Assembly: GCA_964633725.1 (NCBI GenBank)
Contig: CAZWHY010000007.1
Location: forward strand, 1-64,000
Reading direction: 5' to 3'
Source of the DNA: Berkiella_A sp964633725
Lineage (GTDB): Bacteria; Pseudomonadota; Gammaproteobacteria; Berkiellales; Berkiellaceae
DNA length: 64,000 nt
Below, in pieces: positions 1 to 7,176 of the stretch (position 1 is the stretch's first letter; every line of letters starts with the position of its first letter). A model generated the notes under the pieces. It was not told the DNA's origin. It ran no database searches and was given only the letters and a program-made list of their open reading frames with translations. The position numbers and the translations under genes were made by a program.

Positions 1-13
1 AAATGTTCCTTAA

Positions 14-292
14 TTATACAAGGAAGTTTGTCTCAGTCACATTGACACAGAGGGATTCACGCGCGTTAATAAAGCCACATACTTTTTCCATCTGGCATAA
101 TAAAGTTATAAGCTCTGGCATCGAATTGGCTTTAATACGAGGATTATATATTTCCGACCCAACTCTATCTACAGGATAAAATAATCTTTTATCAAATAGT
201 TCTGTAGTCTTTTCGTCGGATTTTTGAGCCGTTTCTAAAGTTAACTCTGAAGTTGTTTCTGAAGCTGTATATATACCAAAATACTTTAACAT
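14..292 (-). CDS. Hypothetical protein, 92 aa
   Basis: I do not recognise this protein. It is a complete frame starting at ATG 292. An AAGGA sits about nine bases upstream of that ATG, which supports real translation. It is mostly polar and acidic in the first third (TSELTLETAQKSDEKTTELF), with no signal peptide or membrane segment. Its start overlaps the end of the weak frame at 286-474 by seven bases, so the two could be translationally coupled. No function is proposed. Confidence 0.45.
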   Translation of the reverse strand: MLKYFGIYTASETTSELTLETAQKSDEKTTELFDKRLFYPVDRVGSEIYNPRIKANSMPELITLLCQMEKVCGFINARESLCVNVTETNFLV

Positions 293-474
293 ATCATTTG
301 TTCCTTATCTTTGATGATCCTGTCGCATAGTTTCTGAGTATGGTAAACTACTAAACTGTCGTAGGGAAGCTCCCTTACTCTTAAATGAAGTGTTTTAGCT
401 TTTTCAACGTAGGAAGAATAACATAGAGCAACAGGGCTCCTCAAACATGTTATAAAATACACTAAATATAACAA
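286..474 (-). CDS. Doubtful small ORF, 62 aa
   Basis: A 62-codon frame that begins at TTG 474, three codons after an in-frame TGA. It has no clear ribosome binding site and resembles no family I know. It may be the 3' remnant of a decayed gene upstream of the 92-aa protein. The only support is that it runs into that gene with a short overlap. Confidence 0.15.
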   Translation of the reverse strand: MLYLVYFITCLRSPVALCYSSYVEKAKTLHLRVRELPYDSLVVYHTQKLCDRIIKDKEQMIC

Positions 475-638
475 ATCCAGTAATCACGGGGCTTTTTCGA
501 GCCGTTTAGTTTCGATTTTTAAAAACTGGTTATAATATGTTACATATGTGATCTTTTATAATAAGTTTTGTTAGAATATGAGCTTAAACAAGTAAGAGAA
601 AATAATTGGCTCAATAGCTAAGAAAATACGGTGTTTGG

Positions 639-747
639 GTGAGACGGTCATATCGCTCCCGCAAAGCGGGAGGCTTGACGGCTGTGAGCAGCCCATAGGG
701 CTGCTAATTATTAAATTTCAAATGAAATTAAAATACACCGTTCTCAC
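639..747. other. Highly structured intergenic element (possible ncRNA or MITE)
   Basis: This is the main content of the gene-free stretch 475-834. An outer stem pairs GTGAGACGGT (639-648) with ACCGTTCTCAC (737-747, one bulged T). Inside it lie a 7-bp hairpin CTCCCGC-AAA-GCGGGAG (656-672), an 8-bp hairpin AGCAGCCC-ATA-GGGCTGCT (687-705) and a weak AATTTC/GAAATT hairpin near 713-728. Three nested hairpins inside a closing stem suggest a folded RNA or a small palindromic repeat. I recognise no known RNA family, and no promoter was identified. Confidence 0.4.
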
Positions 748-787
748 TTGACCCTGTGGAATCCAGCTGTTCTTGGTTTTTTATATA

Positions 788-813
788 CTTAGGAATGGGC
801 ATGTAATAACTTA
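788..813 (+). repeat. Solo copy of the CTTAGGAATGGGCATG terminal repeat
   Basis: A 26-bp match to the terminal inverted repeat of the element at 60639-60826. It lies 22 bp beyond the stop of the TPR lipoprotein gene, and no partner end is visible nearby. Other copies are at 5586-5612, 41878-41946 (both ends) and 60639-60826 (both ends). Confidence 0.7.
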
Positions 814-834
814 AGCTATTGTATGACATGTGAA

Positions 835-3231
835 TTATAACCCTCTCTTTTCAGAAATAATTTTCAGCGTATGCTGCGCATCTTTTAATTCTGGCGAAAG
901 TTTAACCGCTTGTTGTGCTAGCTTGTACGCTTTTTCTACGTCAGTATCTTTGAGCAACCATGCCAAGTTGTTTAACACCAAAGGATGATTTGGTACCATT
1001 TGATTGGCTCGCTCAAAAGCCAATAGCGCATTTTTATTATCGCTTTTGACCAGATAATAATTGGCTAAAGCAATTTGTACTAAACTATCTTTGGGATGTG
1101 CATTAATCCACGTTTTTAAAGTCTGAATTGCAGCCAACCTATCATCCGCTGCCCACTGATTAGAAGCCAAGTCAACCGCCCACCGAGAAGAGGGTGCGAC
1201 CTTTAATAATTTTTGATAAAGGCTCGCCGCTCTATCATACTGGCGCTCCTTGGAAAACAATAAGGCTCTCAAACTCAAATAATCTTGGCTTTTTGTTAAC
1301 TTTGGAAAACCATTTTCAAATTGATTGAGTGTTTGTTGTGCCAAGGCATATTGCGCATTGTGTGTATAAATCTCCGCTAGCGCTAATAAAACCCCGGGGT
1401 GACTTTGAGCCCTGTCGTTCAATCTCATTAAAACATTCAAAGCTTGGCCGGATTGTTTTTGCGTGACTTTTAGCTTGGACAACGCCAAACTCGCTTGTAT
1501 ATTATTGGGCTCGACTTGTAATGCTTTGAGCAACCAAGCTTCTGTTGATAGTATGTCTTCTTCAGATAAAGTAAATTGTGCCAGTTTCAAATACCCTCGG
1601 ATTAATTTAGGATGCTGTGCGACCACAGCCAAAAGATGCTTTTCCGCCCGGGCTTGGTTGCCCGCAGCATACTGCTTATTTGCCAAATTAAAATTCGCAG
1701 TGGGATCACCCGCATCAATGCTTAAACTATGTTCGAACTGAGCTTGCGCCGCATCTACTTTTTGCATAGACATTAAAGCCACTGCTTTAAAATTACTGGC
1801 CACAATATTTTTTGCGTTTGCGATTAATAATTCATCTGCATAGTTTACTGTTTTTTGAGGCTGCGCTTGTTTTAAATAACCAATCAAACGATAAAACTCA
1901 ACCACATCTGTTTTGGGGCTAAGCTTCATCGCTTTTTCTAAGGCTTTTTCTGCAATGCCATACTCACCTAATTCTAATTGGCTGATACCATAACGCAACT
2001 GTACAGGATATGAATCAGGATTTTTCTCTATAGAACGCTCTAAATAAGCTGCGCCTTTTTCAAACTCACCTTGTTTCACATAGTGTTGACCTAGTAAGTT
2101 CAAAGTACTGCTGTCTTGCGGGTCACTTTCCAACAAATACGCAAGACGCTGCTGCGCCGCTTCATTATCGCCCAACTGTAATTCTACCATGGCCAACATT
2201 TTCTGCGCCATTCCATGCTCAGGATTATCATTTAAAAAATAAACCAAATGATTGCGCGCTTGCTCAGAATTGCCTTGCAAATAATGACTTGCCCCCAATA
2301 AATAATGCGCCAAAGCATGGTCTGAAACTCGGCTCAAGACTTTTTCAAAGCTGCCTTGCGCACTAAGATAATCTTCTTGCTGAAAGGCAATCAAACCTGA
2401 CACATAATCAACATATAAATTATTGCCCGATGCTTCTTTCACCTTTTTGATATCGGCCCAAGCGGCATTATAATCTTGCTGATAGGTTAAAGCCATCGCC
2501 CTATATAATCTAGCATATTGATTCACAATACCTATCGGAGAGCTATTTTCTATTACTTGTGAATAAGACAAAACAGACGCTTTGAGTTCACCTTGCACCC
2601 GCTCCATATCACCTTTGAGTAACCAGGCATCCACATCTTTAGGATTAATCTCAAAAGCAGCTTGTAAGTGCTGCTTGGCTTGTTCTGTATTTTCTTTCGC
2701 AAATGCCAATCCAGCCAAACCAATATAGGCTCTAGAACATTTGCTATCGAGTACAATGGCTTGTTTGAATTTTGCTAGACTTTTCTCATATTTTTGCTCT
2801 GCCAATAATGCTTGTCCGCGTAAAGCATAGACTTCTGCATGCGCTTTGGCATCGATATTTAATAAATTCCCTTCAAATTTTACTTTTTCTAATAATTCGC
2901 TATACTTTTTTTGTTTCACTAATGAAACACCTAGTAATACCATTAACTCATTAGGAGCAACGCCTAACTCTAATGCTTTATGAATATGACGCTCTGCTTC
3001 TACCGGATCGCCTAATTTAATCAGCACTTTGGCCAATAACTGACGAGCATCTTTATCTTCTGGCTCTGCTTGAATAGCGCGCTTTAACAAAAGTAAACTT
3101 TCAGAATAATTTTGAGCATTATAACTTGTAATCGCTAGCTCTAAAGAAGAGGATTCACTGGCCTTTTGGTCACAGCCCGAGACCATAATAAAAGAAGCGA
3201 GTACCATTGAGGTTAATGTCAGACGTTTCAT
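835..3231 (-). CDS. TPR-repeat lipoprotein (PrsT-like architecture)
   Basis: A 798-aa protein with a lipoprotein signal peptide whose lipobox VSGC places the acylated cysteine at residue 20. The rest is a near-continuous array of about twenty 34-residue tetratricopeptide repeats, with A-x-x-x-F/Y-x-x-A-L-x-x-x-P-x-x spacing throughout. It should be a membrane-tethered protein-binding scaffold. The architecture resembles the TPR proteins annotated as PrsT in exosortase/PEP-CTERM systems. No exosortase or PEP-CTERM protein is seen here, so that role should not be assumed. The ATG is preceded by AAGGGA at suitable spacing. It stands alone, with gaps on both sides. Confidence 0.8.
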   Translation of the reverse strand: MKRLTLTSMVLASFIMVSGCDQKASESSSLELAITSYNAQNYSESLLLLKRAIQAEPEDKDARQLLAKVLIKLGDPVEAERHIHKALELGVAPNELMVLLGVSLVKQKKYSELLEKVKFEGNLLNIDAKAHAEVYALRGQALLAEQKYEKSLAKFKQAIVLDSKCSRAYIGLAGLAFAKENTEQAKQHLQAAFEINPKDVDAWLLKGDMERVQGELKASVLSYSQVIENSSPIGIVNQYARLYRAMALTYQQDYNAAWADIKKVKEASGNNLYVDYVSGLIAFQQEDYLSAQGSFEKVLSRVSDHALAHYLLGASHYLQGNSEQARNHLVYFLNDNPEHGMAQKMLAMVELQLGDNEAAQQRLAYLLESDPQDSSTLNLLGQHYVKQGEFEKGAAYLERSIEKNPDSYPVQLRYGISQLELGEYGIAEKALEKAMKLSPKTDVVEFYRLIGYLKQAQPQKTVNYADELLIANAKNIVASNFKAVALMSMQKVDAAQAQFEHSLSIDAGDPTANFNLANKQYAAGNQARAEKHLLAVVAQHPKLIRGYLKLAQFTLSEEDILSTEAWLLKALQVEPNNIQASLALSKLKVTQKQSGQALNVLMRLNDRAQSHPGVLLALAEIYTHNAQYALAQQTLNQFENGFPKLTKSQDYLSLRALLFSKERQYDRAASLYQKLLKVAPSSRWAVDLASNQWAADDRLAAIQTLKTWINAHPKDSLVQIALANYYLVKSDNKNALLAFERANQMVPNHPLVLNNLAWLLKDTDVEKAYKLAQQAVKLSPELKDAQHTLKIISEKRGL

Positions 3232-3281
3232 TATAAATTCCCTTTATATATTATTTATCCTAAAAGTACTGTGTATCTAAA

Positions 3282-4049
3282 TTACAGCCCACATCCAAAT
3301 GGATCCCCACATCCCATACTAAAATGATCCATCGCATTTTTTGTTGGTTTTTTAAAAAATCTATTATTTTGAGCCTGAACTTTGATAGCTTCCATCCGTG
3401 TAGGAAAATTTTCATGGTATTGCATAAAATTCTGTTGTAGCTGAGATTCTAAGTTGCAGGTTTTTTCAATATCTATTTTTGATAGCATGGCAAAATCTTT
3501 TACAGTGCTGTTAACACAGGGCGCACATTCTAAACTATGGTGCCCTAGTATAGAAAAACCCGCTTTGTTAATTAAAACATCTCGCTGTTTTTCTTTCAAA
3601 TCTATAATAGGATGCCAAACTTGCCTATCACCATGATACTCGCACTGCTCTATATATTCTGTTATAGGCTTTCGGTATAAAGCTTGTCGTTTTGGAATAG
3701 CCACCATCCACTCACACTCAGGATCATGCTCATCTATCCACTCTAAAAAAGGCACGCCTTTTAAAAAGCCGGCACACCATTGAAATTTTTGACTGGGAAA
3801 ATTATTGCGAGATAAGCACAACTGCTCAAAATTTTCTGGGGATTTCAAATAAACAGAAACAAAGCCAACAAACTGACAAAAAGACTCGCCTTGCACAACT
3901 CTCTCTGGCCAGCTTATCGCTGACCAACCTGTATCAATATAGCAAACATAGATTTTGCTAAACTGTGCCTGTATATTTTCATGCTCATGTAACCATTGCA
4001 AAAGGGCTATGCTATCATCGCCATAATTACAACGTATTACTAAATTCAT
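3282..4049 (-). CDS. PP-loop / PAPS-reductase-like protein with degenerate nucleotide loop
   Basis: A 255-aa protein with the layout of the PAPS reductase family of adenine-nucleotide alpha hydrolases. The degenerate PP-loop NYGDDSIALL (residues 8-17) stands where SGGKDS is usual. A VCYIDTGW strand-turn follows at about 35-42, a WC near residue 91 in the position of the family's W-C-x-x-x-x-K, and a HPIIDLKEKQRDVL segment near 146-159. ECAPC (C175, C178) and C-terminal C247/C253 could bind a metal or Fe-S cluster. Loss of the PP-loop lysine makes ordinary ATP chemistry uncertain. It follows the 41-aa membrane protein gene with no gap, so they are probably co-transcribed. The substrate is unknown. 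Confidence 0.6.
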   Translation of the reverse strand: MNLVIRCNYGDDSIALLQWLHEHENIQAQFSKIYVCYIDTGWSAISWPERVVQGESFCQFVGFVSVYLKSPENFEQLCLSRNNFPSQKFQWCAGFLKGVPFLEWIDEHDPECEWMVAIPKRQALYRKPITEYIEQCEYHGDRQVWHPIIDLKEKQRDVLINKAGFSILGHHSLECAPCVNSTVKDFAMLSKIDIEKTCNLESQLQQNFMQYHENFPTRMEAIKVQAQNNRFFKKPTKNAMDHFSMGCGDPFGCGL

Positions 4050-4175
4050 CTACGATGGCATTCCGCTAAGCCAAAAGCTTAAGCCCACAACAAAAGCGAG
4101 GATAATAACCACTGCGGCAATCGCATCCAAGCCATTGTCTGAAATCTTATTCTTGCTCGTGTTTTTAACTTCCAT
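4050..4175 (-). CDS. Small single-pass membrane protein, 41 aa
   Basis: A 41-codon frame starting at ATG 4175, with a polar N-terminus (MEVKNTSKNKISDNGLDAIA), one hydrophobic segment (residues 18-36, AAVVIILAFVVGLSFW) and a short SGMPS tail. Its TAG stop abuts the ATG of the PAPS-reductase-like gene, a strong sign of an operon. I know of no named family. The clean composition of a transmembrane microprotein and the tight spacing argue that it is real. Confidence 0.6.
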   Translation of the reverse strand: MEVKNTSKNKISDNGLDAIAAVVIILAFVVGLSFWLSGMPS

Positions 4176-4248
4176 TTATAGTTGCCCTTAAAACTTATAG
4201 ATTAAATATTATACAAATAATATCATGATATGAAAAATTATTTGGAAA

Positions 4249-4680
4249 TTATATCGATTTTTCAGCTCGTTTAATGCCCGCAGCCACCTCTGGTGGCATA
4301 TAGTTTTCGTCATGTTTGGCTAAGACTTCTGACGCGATAAAGCATTTCTTATTTTTTAACTGCCCCATGGCCACAATACCCTGCCCTTCACGAAATAAAT
4401 CAGGCAAGATGCCTTTATATTCTACATCAATATTATTTTGATAGTCTGTTAACTTAAATGAAATTTTCAACTCTTTTGCACGAATCACGCTACCTTCAAT
4501 CACCATTCCCCCCAACCGAAAGCGCTCAGCCATTTCTACTTGCCCATTTGCAACATCTGTTGGTGTATAAAATAAATTAATATTTTGTGACAAAGCATAT
4601 AATACCAGCCCAGCAGCACCACCAATGCCTGTCAGCCCAATGAGTGTCACCATAAGGCGTTGTTTTTGCTTAGGTGACAT
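4249..4680 (-). CDS. ccmE: Cytochrome c maturation heme chaperone CcmE
   Basis: CcmE takes heme from CcmC in the periplasm and passes it to the CcmF/H lyase. This 143-aa protein has the N-terminal anchor (residues 9-30), the OB-fold core and the heme-binding signature AKHDENYMP, in which H123 is the covalent heme ligand and Y127 the axial ligand, matching family positions. Its start lies inside the end of ccmD. It is the last ccm gene here: ccmF, ccmG and ccmH do not follow, so they must lie elsewhere if the pathway is complete. Confidence 0.96.
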   Translation of the reverse strand: MSPKQKQRLMVTLIGLTGIGGAAGLVLYALSQNINLFYTPTDVANGQVEMAERFRLGGMVIEGSVIRAKELKISFKLTDYQNNIDVEYKGILPDLFREGQGIVAMGQLKNKKCFIASEVLAKHDENYMPPEVAAGIKRAEKSI

Positions 4681-4825
4681 TTTGTGATCCTTTTCTTGTG
4701 TTATTTTTGATTTTTTTTAAAGTCTGGTGGCTTTGTATTAGAAAATAAAATATCGATACAGCGCTAATCCCGTACGCTGACCAAATATAGGCTCCGTAAC
4801 CATTCATCGCTAAAAAATCATTCAT
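4670..4825 (-). CDS. ccmD: Cytochrome c maturation protein CcmD
   Basis: A 51-aa gene: ATG at 4825, stop at 4670-4672. It has one membrane helix (about residues 13-31, with the aromatic YGAYIWSAYGIS start typical of CcmD) and a basic cytoplasmic tail (KKIKNNTRKGS). It overlaps ccmC by ATGA and overlaps the ccmE start by 11 bases, as expected for a translationally coupled ccmCDE block. CcmD helps release holo-CcmE from the CcmABC complex. The call rests on position, size and topology. Confidence 0.88.
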   Translation of the reverse strand: MNDFLAMNGYGAYIWSAYGISAVSIFYFLIQSHQTLKKIKNNTRKGSQNVT

Positions 4826-5565
4826 ACCCGCACCTCTTGTTTTAACCAAGCTTGTTCCGCCGAATTTTGCAAAATTTCAGCTTGAAGGCGACTGCCAATA
4901 ATCCAAATAGACAGCGCCACCATCCCTAATAACATACCCAAAAGCGGATACAGCATCGAGCTGTCCATTGAGGGCTTTGCAAATTTAGTAATCGTCGCGC
5001 CTTGATGTAAAGTGTTCCACCAATAAACTGAATAATGAATAATAGGCAAATCGACTAGCCCGACCACAGCCAAAACAGCCGGTGCAATTTTTGGTTGTTT
5101 ATTGGATAACAACGCTTTATATAACGCAATATAGCCCAAATACAAAAATAACAAAATCAACTCTGATGTCAGCCTCGCATCCCAAATCCACCAAGTACCC
5201 CACATGGGTTTGCCCCAAATCGATCCTGTCACTAAAGCCAAAAAAGCGAATAAAGCACCAATGGGCGCAATACTATAAGCCAACATATCCGCTATTTTAA
5301 TTCGCCAAACCAAAAATATTAAACTTAATATTCCCATCGTCGAATATAAAAACACAGACAAAATCGCAAACGGCACGTGAATGTAAATAATCCTAAAGCA
5401 GTCTCCTTGCTGATAGTCGGGCGGTGATAAATATAAACCGCCCACCATGCCATATGCAACACCCAATAACGCGACTATCATTACAAAAGGCTTAATTGCC
5501 TCAACAAATCGATAACAGGTTCTAGGGGACCATAAAGGGGCAAAAATTTTAAATAATCTATTCAC
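4822..5565 (-). CDS. ccmC: Heme exporter / CcmE heme loading protein CcmC
   Basis: A six-helix inner-membrane protein of 247 aa that loads heme onto CcmE. The tryptophan-rich WWD motif WGTWWIWDAR is at residues 122-131. Conserved flanking histidines (YIHVP near 63, IIHYSVYWW in the later loop) would ligate heme. The length is normal. A solo copy of the window's terminal-repeat sequence (5586-5612) lies between its start and ccmB, breaking what is normally a very tight junction. Confidence 0.96.
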   Translation of the reverse strand: MNRLFKIFAPLWSPRTCYRFVEAIKPFVMIVALLGVAYGMVGGLYLSPPDYQQGDCFRIIYIHVPFAILSVFLYSTMGILSLIFLVWRIKIADMLAYSIAPIGALFAFLALVTGSIWGKPMWGTWWIWDARLTSELILLFLYLGYIALYKALLSNKQPKIAPAVLAVVGLVDLPIIHYSVYWWNTLHQGATITKFAKPSMDSSMLYPLLGMLLGMVALSIWIIGSRLQAEILQNSAEQAWLKQEVRV

Positions 5566-5585
5566 AGTGTTTCTTATTTCTTATG

Positions 5586-5612
5586 CTTAGGAATGGGCAT
5601 GTAATAACTTAC
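5586..5612 (+). repeat. Solo terminal-repeat copy between ccmB and ccmC
   Basis: A 27-bp match to the end of the MITE-like element at 60639-60826 (begins CTTAGGAATGGGCATG). It occupies about half of the 57-bp spacer between the ccmB stop and the ccmC start, on the strand opposite to transcription. The spacer carries no other recognisable signal. Confidence 0.75.
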
Positions 5613-5622
5613 TGTTGATGAC

Positions 5623-6294
5623 TTATGCATCACAGGTTTGTTCCAATGAAAATGCGCTCAAAACCGGTAAAAACATAACCGTTATAATCGTTATTGCGCC
5701 TAATAGGGCACATTCAAATGATGGCCATTGATTGGTCTGCAAAACCCGAACCGCGCTTTGTCCTAAAATCAAGACAGGAATACATAAAGGCAATAATAAT
5801 AGTCCCAATAAAAGCCCCGGCTTAGGCAAGCCAACCGTTAGACTTAAACCAAATAACAATAAAACAATTAATGCAGGCGTGGTAATCAAATATATAAAAG
5901 CCAAACCTATAACCATATTAAAACTAAAATACAACCAAACCGCAATAATAGGGAGTGATGCTATCAACCCAAAACCTATGACCATCCAATATGCGACGCC
6001 CTTACCCAACAAAAACAACCACAATGGATTAGGACTCATTTTCAATTGGTTTAACCAACCTTCTTCTATGTCTTTACGCAGCATGTTCTCTGATAAAGTG
6101 AGCATAGAAAACAATATGGCAACCCATAAGACCACAGCACCGACTTGGCTCAATAACTCTTTTTCGCCACTTAATGTAATACCAAATAAGGATATCGTTA
6201 ATAAATATAATAATAAGGGCTGTATCCAATCCGCGCGGCTACGACATAAAATTTTAAGCTCAAGCGCGACATAGTGGAAAAATATTTTTAGCAT
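5623..6294 (-). CDS. ccmB: Heme exporter permease CcmB
   Basis: A 223-aa protein with six predicted membrane helices and the CcmB N-terminal pattern (LELKILCRSRADWIQPLLLYL). It is the permease partner of the CcmA ATPase, which drives release of holo-CcmE from CcmC. The ATG follows the ccmA stop directly, so the two are coupled. The length is normal. Confidence 0.94.
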   Translation of the reverse strand: MLKIFFHYVALELKILCRSRADWIQPLLLYLLTISLFGITLSGEKELLSQVGAVVLWVAILFSMLTLSENMLRKDIEEGWLNQLKMSPNPLWLFLLGKGVAYWMVIGFGLIASLPIIAVWLYFSFNMVIGLAFIYLITTPALIVLLLFGLSLTVGLPKPGLLLGLLLLPLCIPVLILGQSAVRVLQTNQWPSFECALLGAITIITVMFLPVLSAFSLEQTCDA

Positions 6295-6924
6295 TTAATA
6301 AACCGCCAAATTTAATGTCTCAATTGGGATGCCTAAATCCAGCTCACCATGATGCGTTAAAATAACCGTGCCTTTGGACTCGATATGTTCGCTAATCGCT
6401 TGCCTGATAAAGTTTGCGCTATTTTTATCCAACCCGACAAAAGGCTCATCGAGTAACCATAACGGTTTTTGCATTAATATCAGTCGTGCTAACGCGGTCT
6501 TGCGTTTTTGCCCAAAAGAAAGACTACTGACCAGATCTTGTTGCTTTTTTTGTAAACCAAGAGCACCTAATATTTCATTGGCGTTGGTAGACAGGTTTAA
6601 GCCATGTAGTAATAAACTAAATTTTAGATTCTCAATAATGGTGAGATCATTTTTCAGGCCATTTTTATGTCCCAAAAAACTCATACTTTTTTTGAATTCT
6701 GATTTATTTTCAAAGATAGTTTGGCCTTGCCAATTTATAGAGCCGCTATCTGGCAATAATAGACCCGATAGAATTTTGAGTAAGGTGCTCTTACCTGAGC
6801 CATTTTCACCCTGCACTAACAAACCTTGGCCTTGCTTTAAAGCAAAGTCAATATTATAAAGTATAGGCTTATGTTGATATCCATATGTCAGTTTATCAAC
6901 ATGCAAAACGTGGTTTTTAGTCAC
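6295..6924 (-). CDS. ccmA: Cytochrome c maturation ABC ATPase CcmA
   Basis: ABC-type ATPase of the CcmABCD complex. It has Walker A GENGSGKS (residues 39-46), an ABC signature-like SLSFGQKRKTALARL and Walker B LWLLDEPF. I place the start at GTG 6924 because AGAGG lies five bases upstream. The TTG at 6942 keeps frame but lacks a ribosome site. This gives 209 aa, typical for CcmA. First gene of the ccmABCDE operon; its promoter should lie in the spacer shared with the kinase gene. Confidence 0.93.
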   Translation of the reverse strand: MTKNHVLHVDKLTYGYQHKPILYNIDFALKQGQGLLVQGENGSGKSTLLKILSGLLLPDSGSINWQGQTIFENKSEFKKSMSFLGHKNGLKNDLTIIENLKFSLLLHGLNLSTNANEILGALGLQKKQQDLVSSLSFGQKRKTALARLILMQKPLWLLDEPFVGLDKNSANFIRQAISEHIESKGTVILTHHGELDLGIPIETLNLAVY

Positions 6925-7043
6925 AGAACCTCTAATTATCAAAAATCTGGACTGCCATAGACTAACACAATGCTAAGACAATAAGAAGTTAAGTAACTAG
7001 GGCTTGGTGAGCTATATTAATTAGTCATAAATCTTAATTATCC

Positions 7044-7118
7044 TCAAACGTATAGGACAATCAACCTCTGCTTGCTTAAAATAGGGTTTTTAATATACAA
7101 TCAAGCCTTCAAACGTAT
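7044..7118. promoter_or_regulatory. Divergent spacer with direct repeats TCAAACGTAT
   Basis: The 252-bp spacer between ccmA (leftward) and the kinase gene (rightward) holds two exact 10-bp direct repeats, TCAAACGTAT, at 7044-7053 and 7109-7118. They are 65 bp apart start to start, close to six helical turns, and each is followed by a TTGCTTA sequence. A regulator binding site is possible but unproven. I could not identify a confident -10/-35 pair. Confidence 0.3.
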
Positions 7119-7176
7119 GGTATTAAAATAACTTGCTTACTTTTTACCTAGCTCAAGTTAACAAAGGTGGTAATAG

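Noticed and set aside
835..3231. Assignment of the TPR lipoprotein to an exosortase/PEP-CTERM system
   Set aside because: The architecture is similar, but no exosortase, PEP-CTERM substrate or exopolysaccharide genes are present in the window.
5732..6274. 180-codon plus-strand frame opposite ccmB
   Set aside because: It lies wholly antisense to a certain gene and its Asn/Lys/Pro-rich composition is that of a shadow frame.
7017..7040. PmrA-type regulatory element upstream of the kinase
   Set aside because: Two TTAAT motifs occur, but their spacing does not match the tandem CTTAATATT-N2 arrangement known from Legionella and Coxiella.
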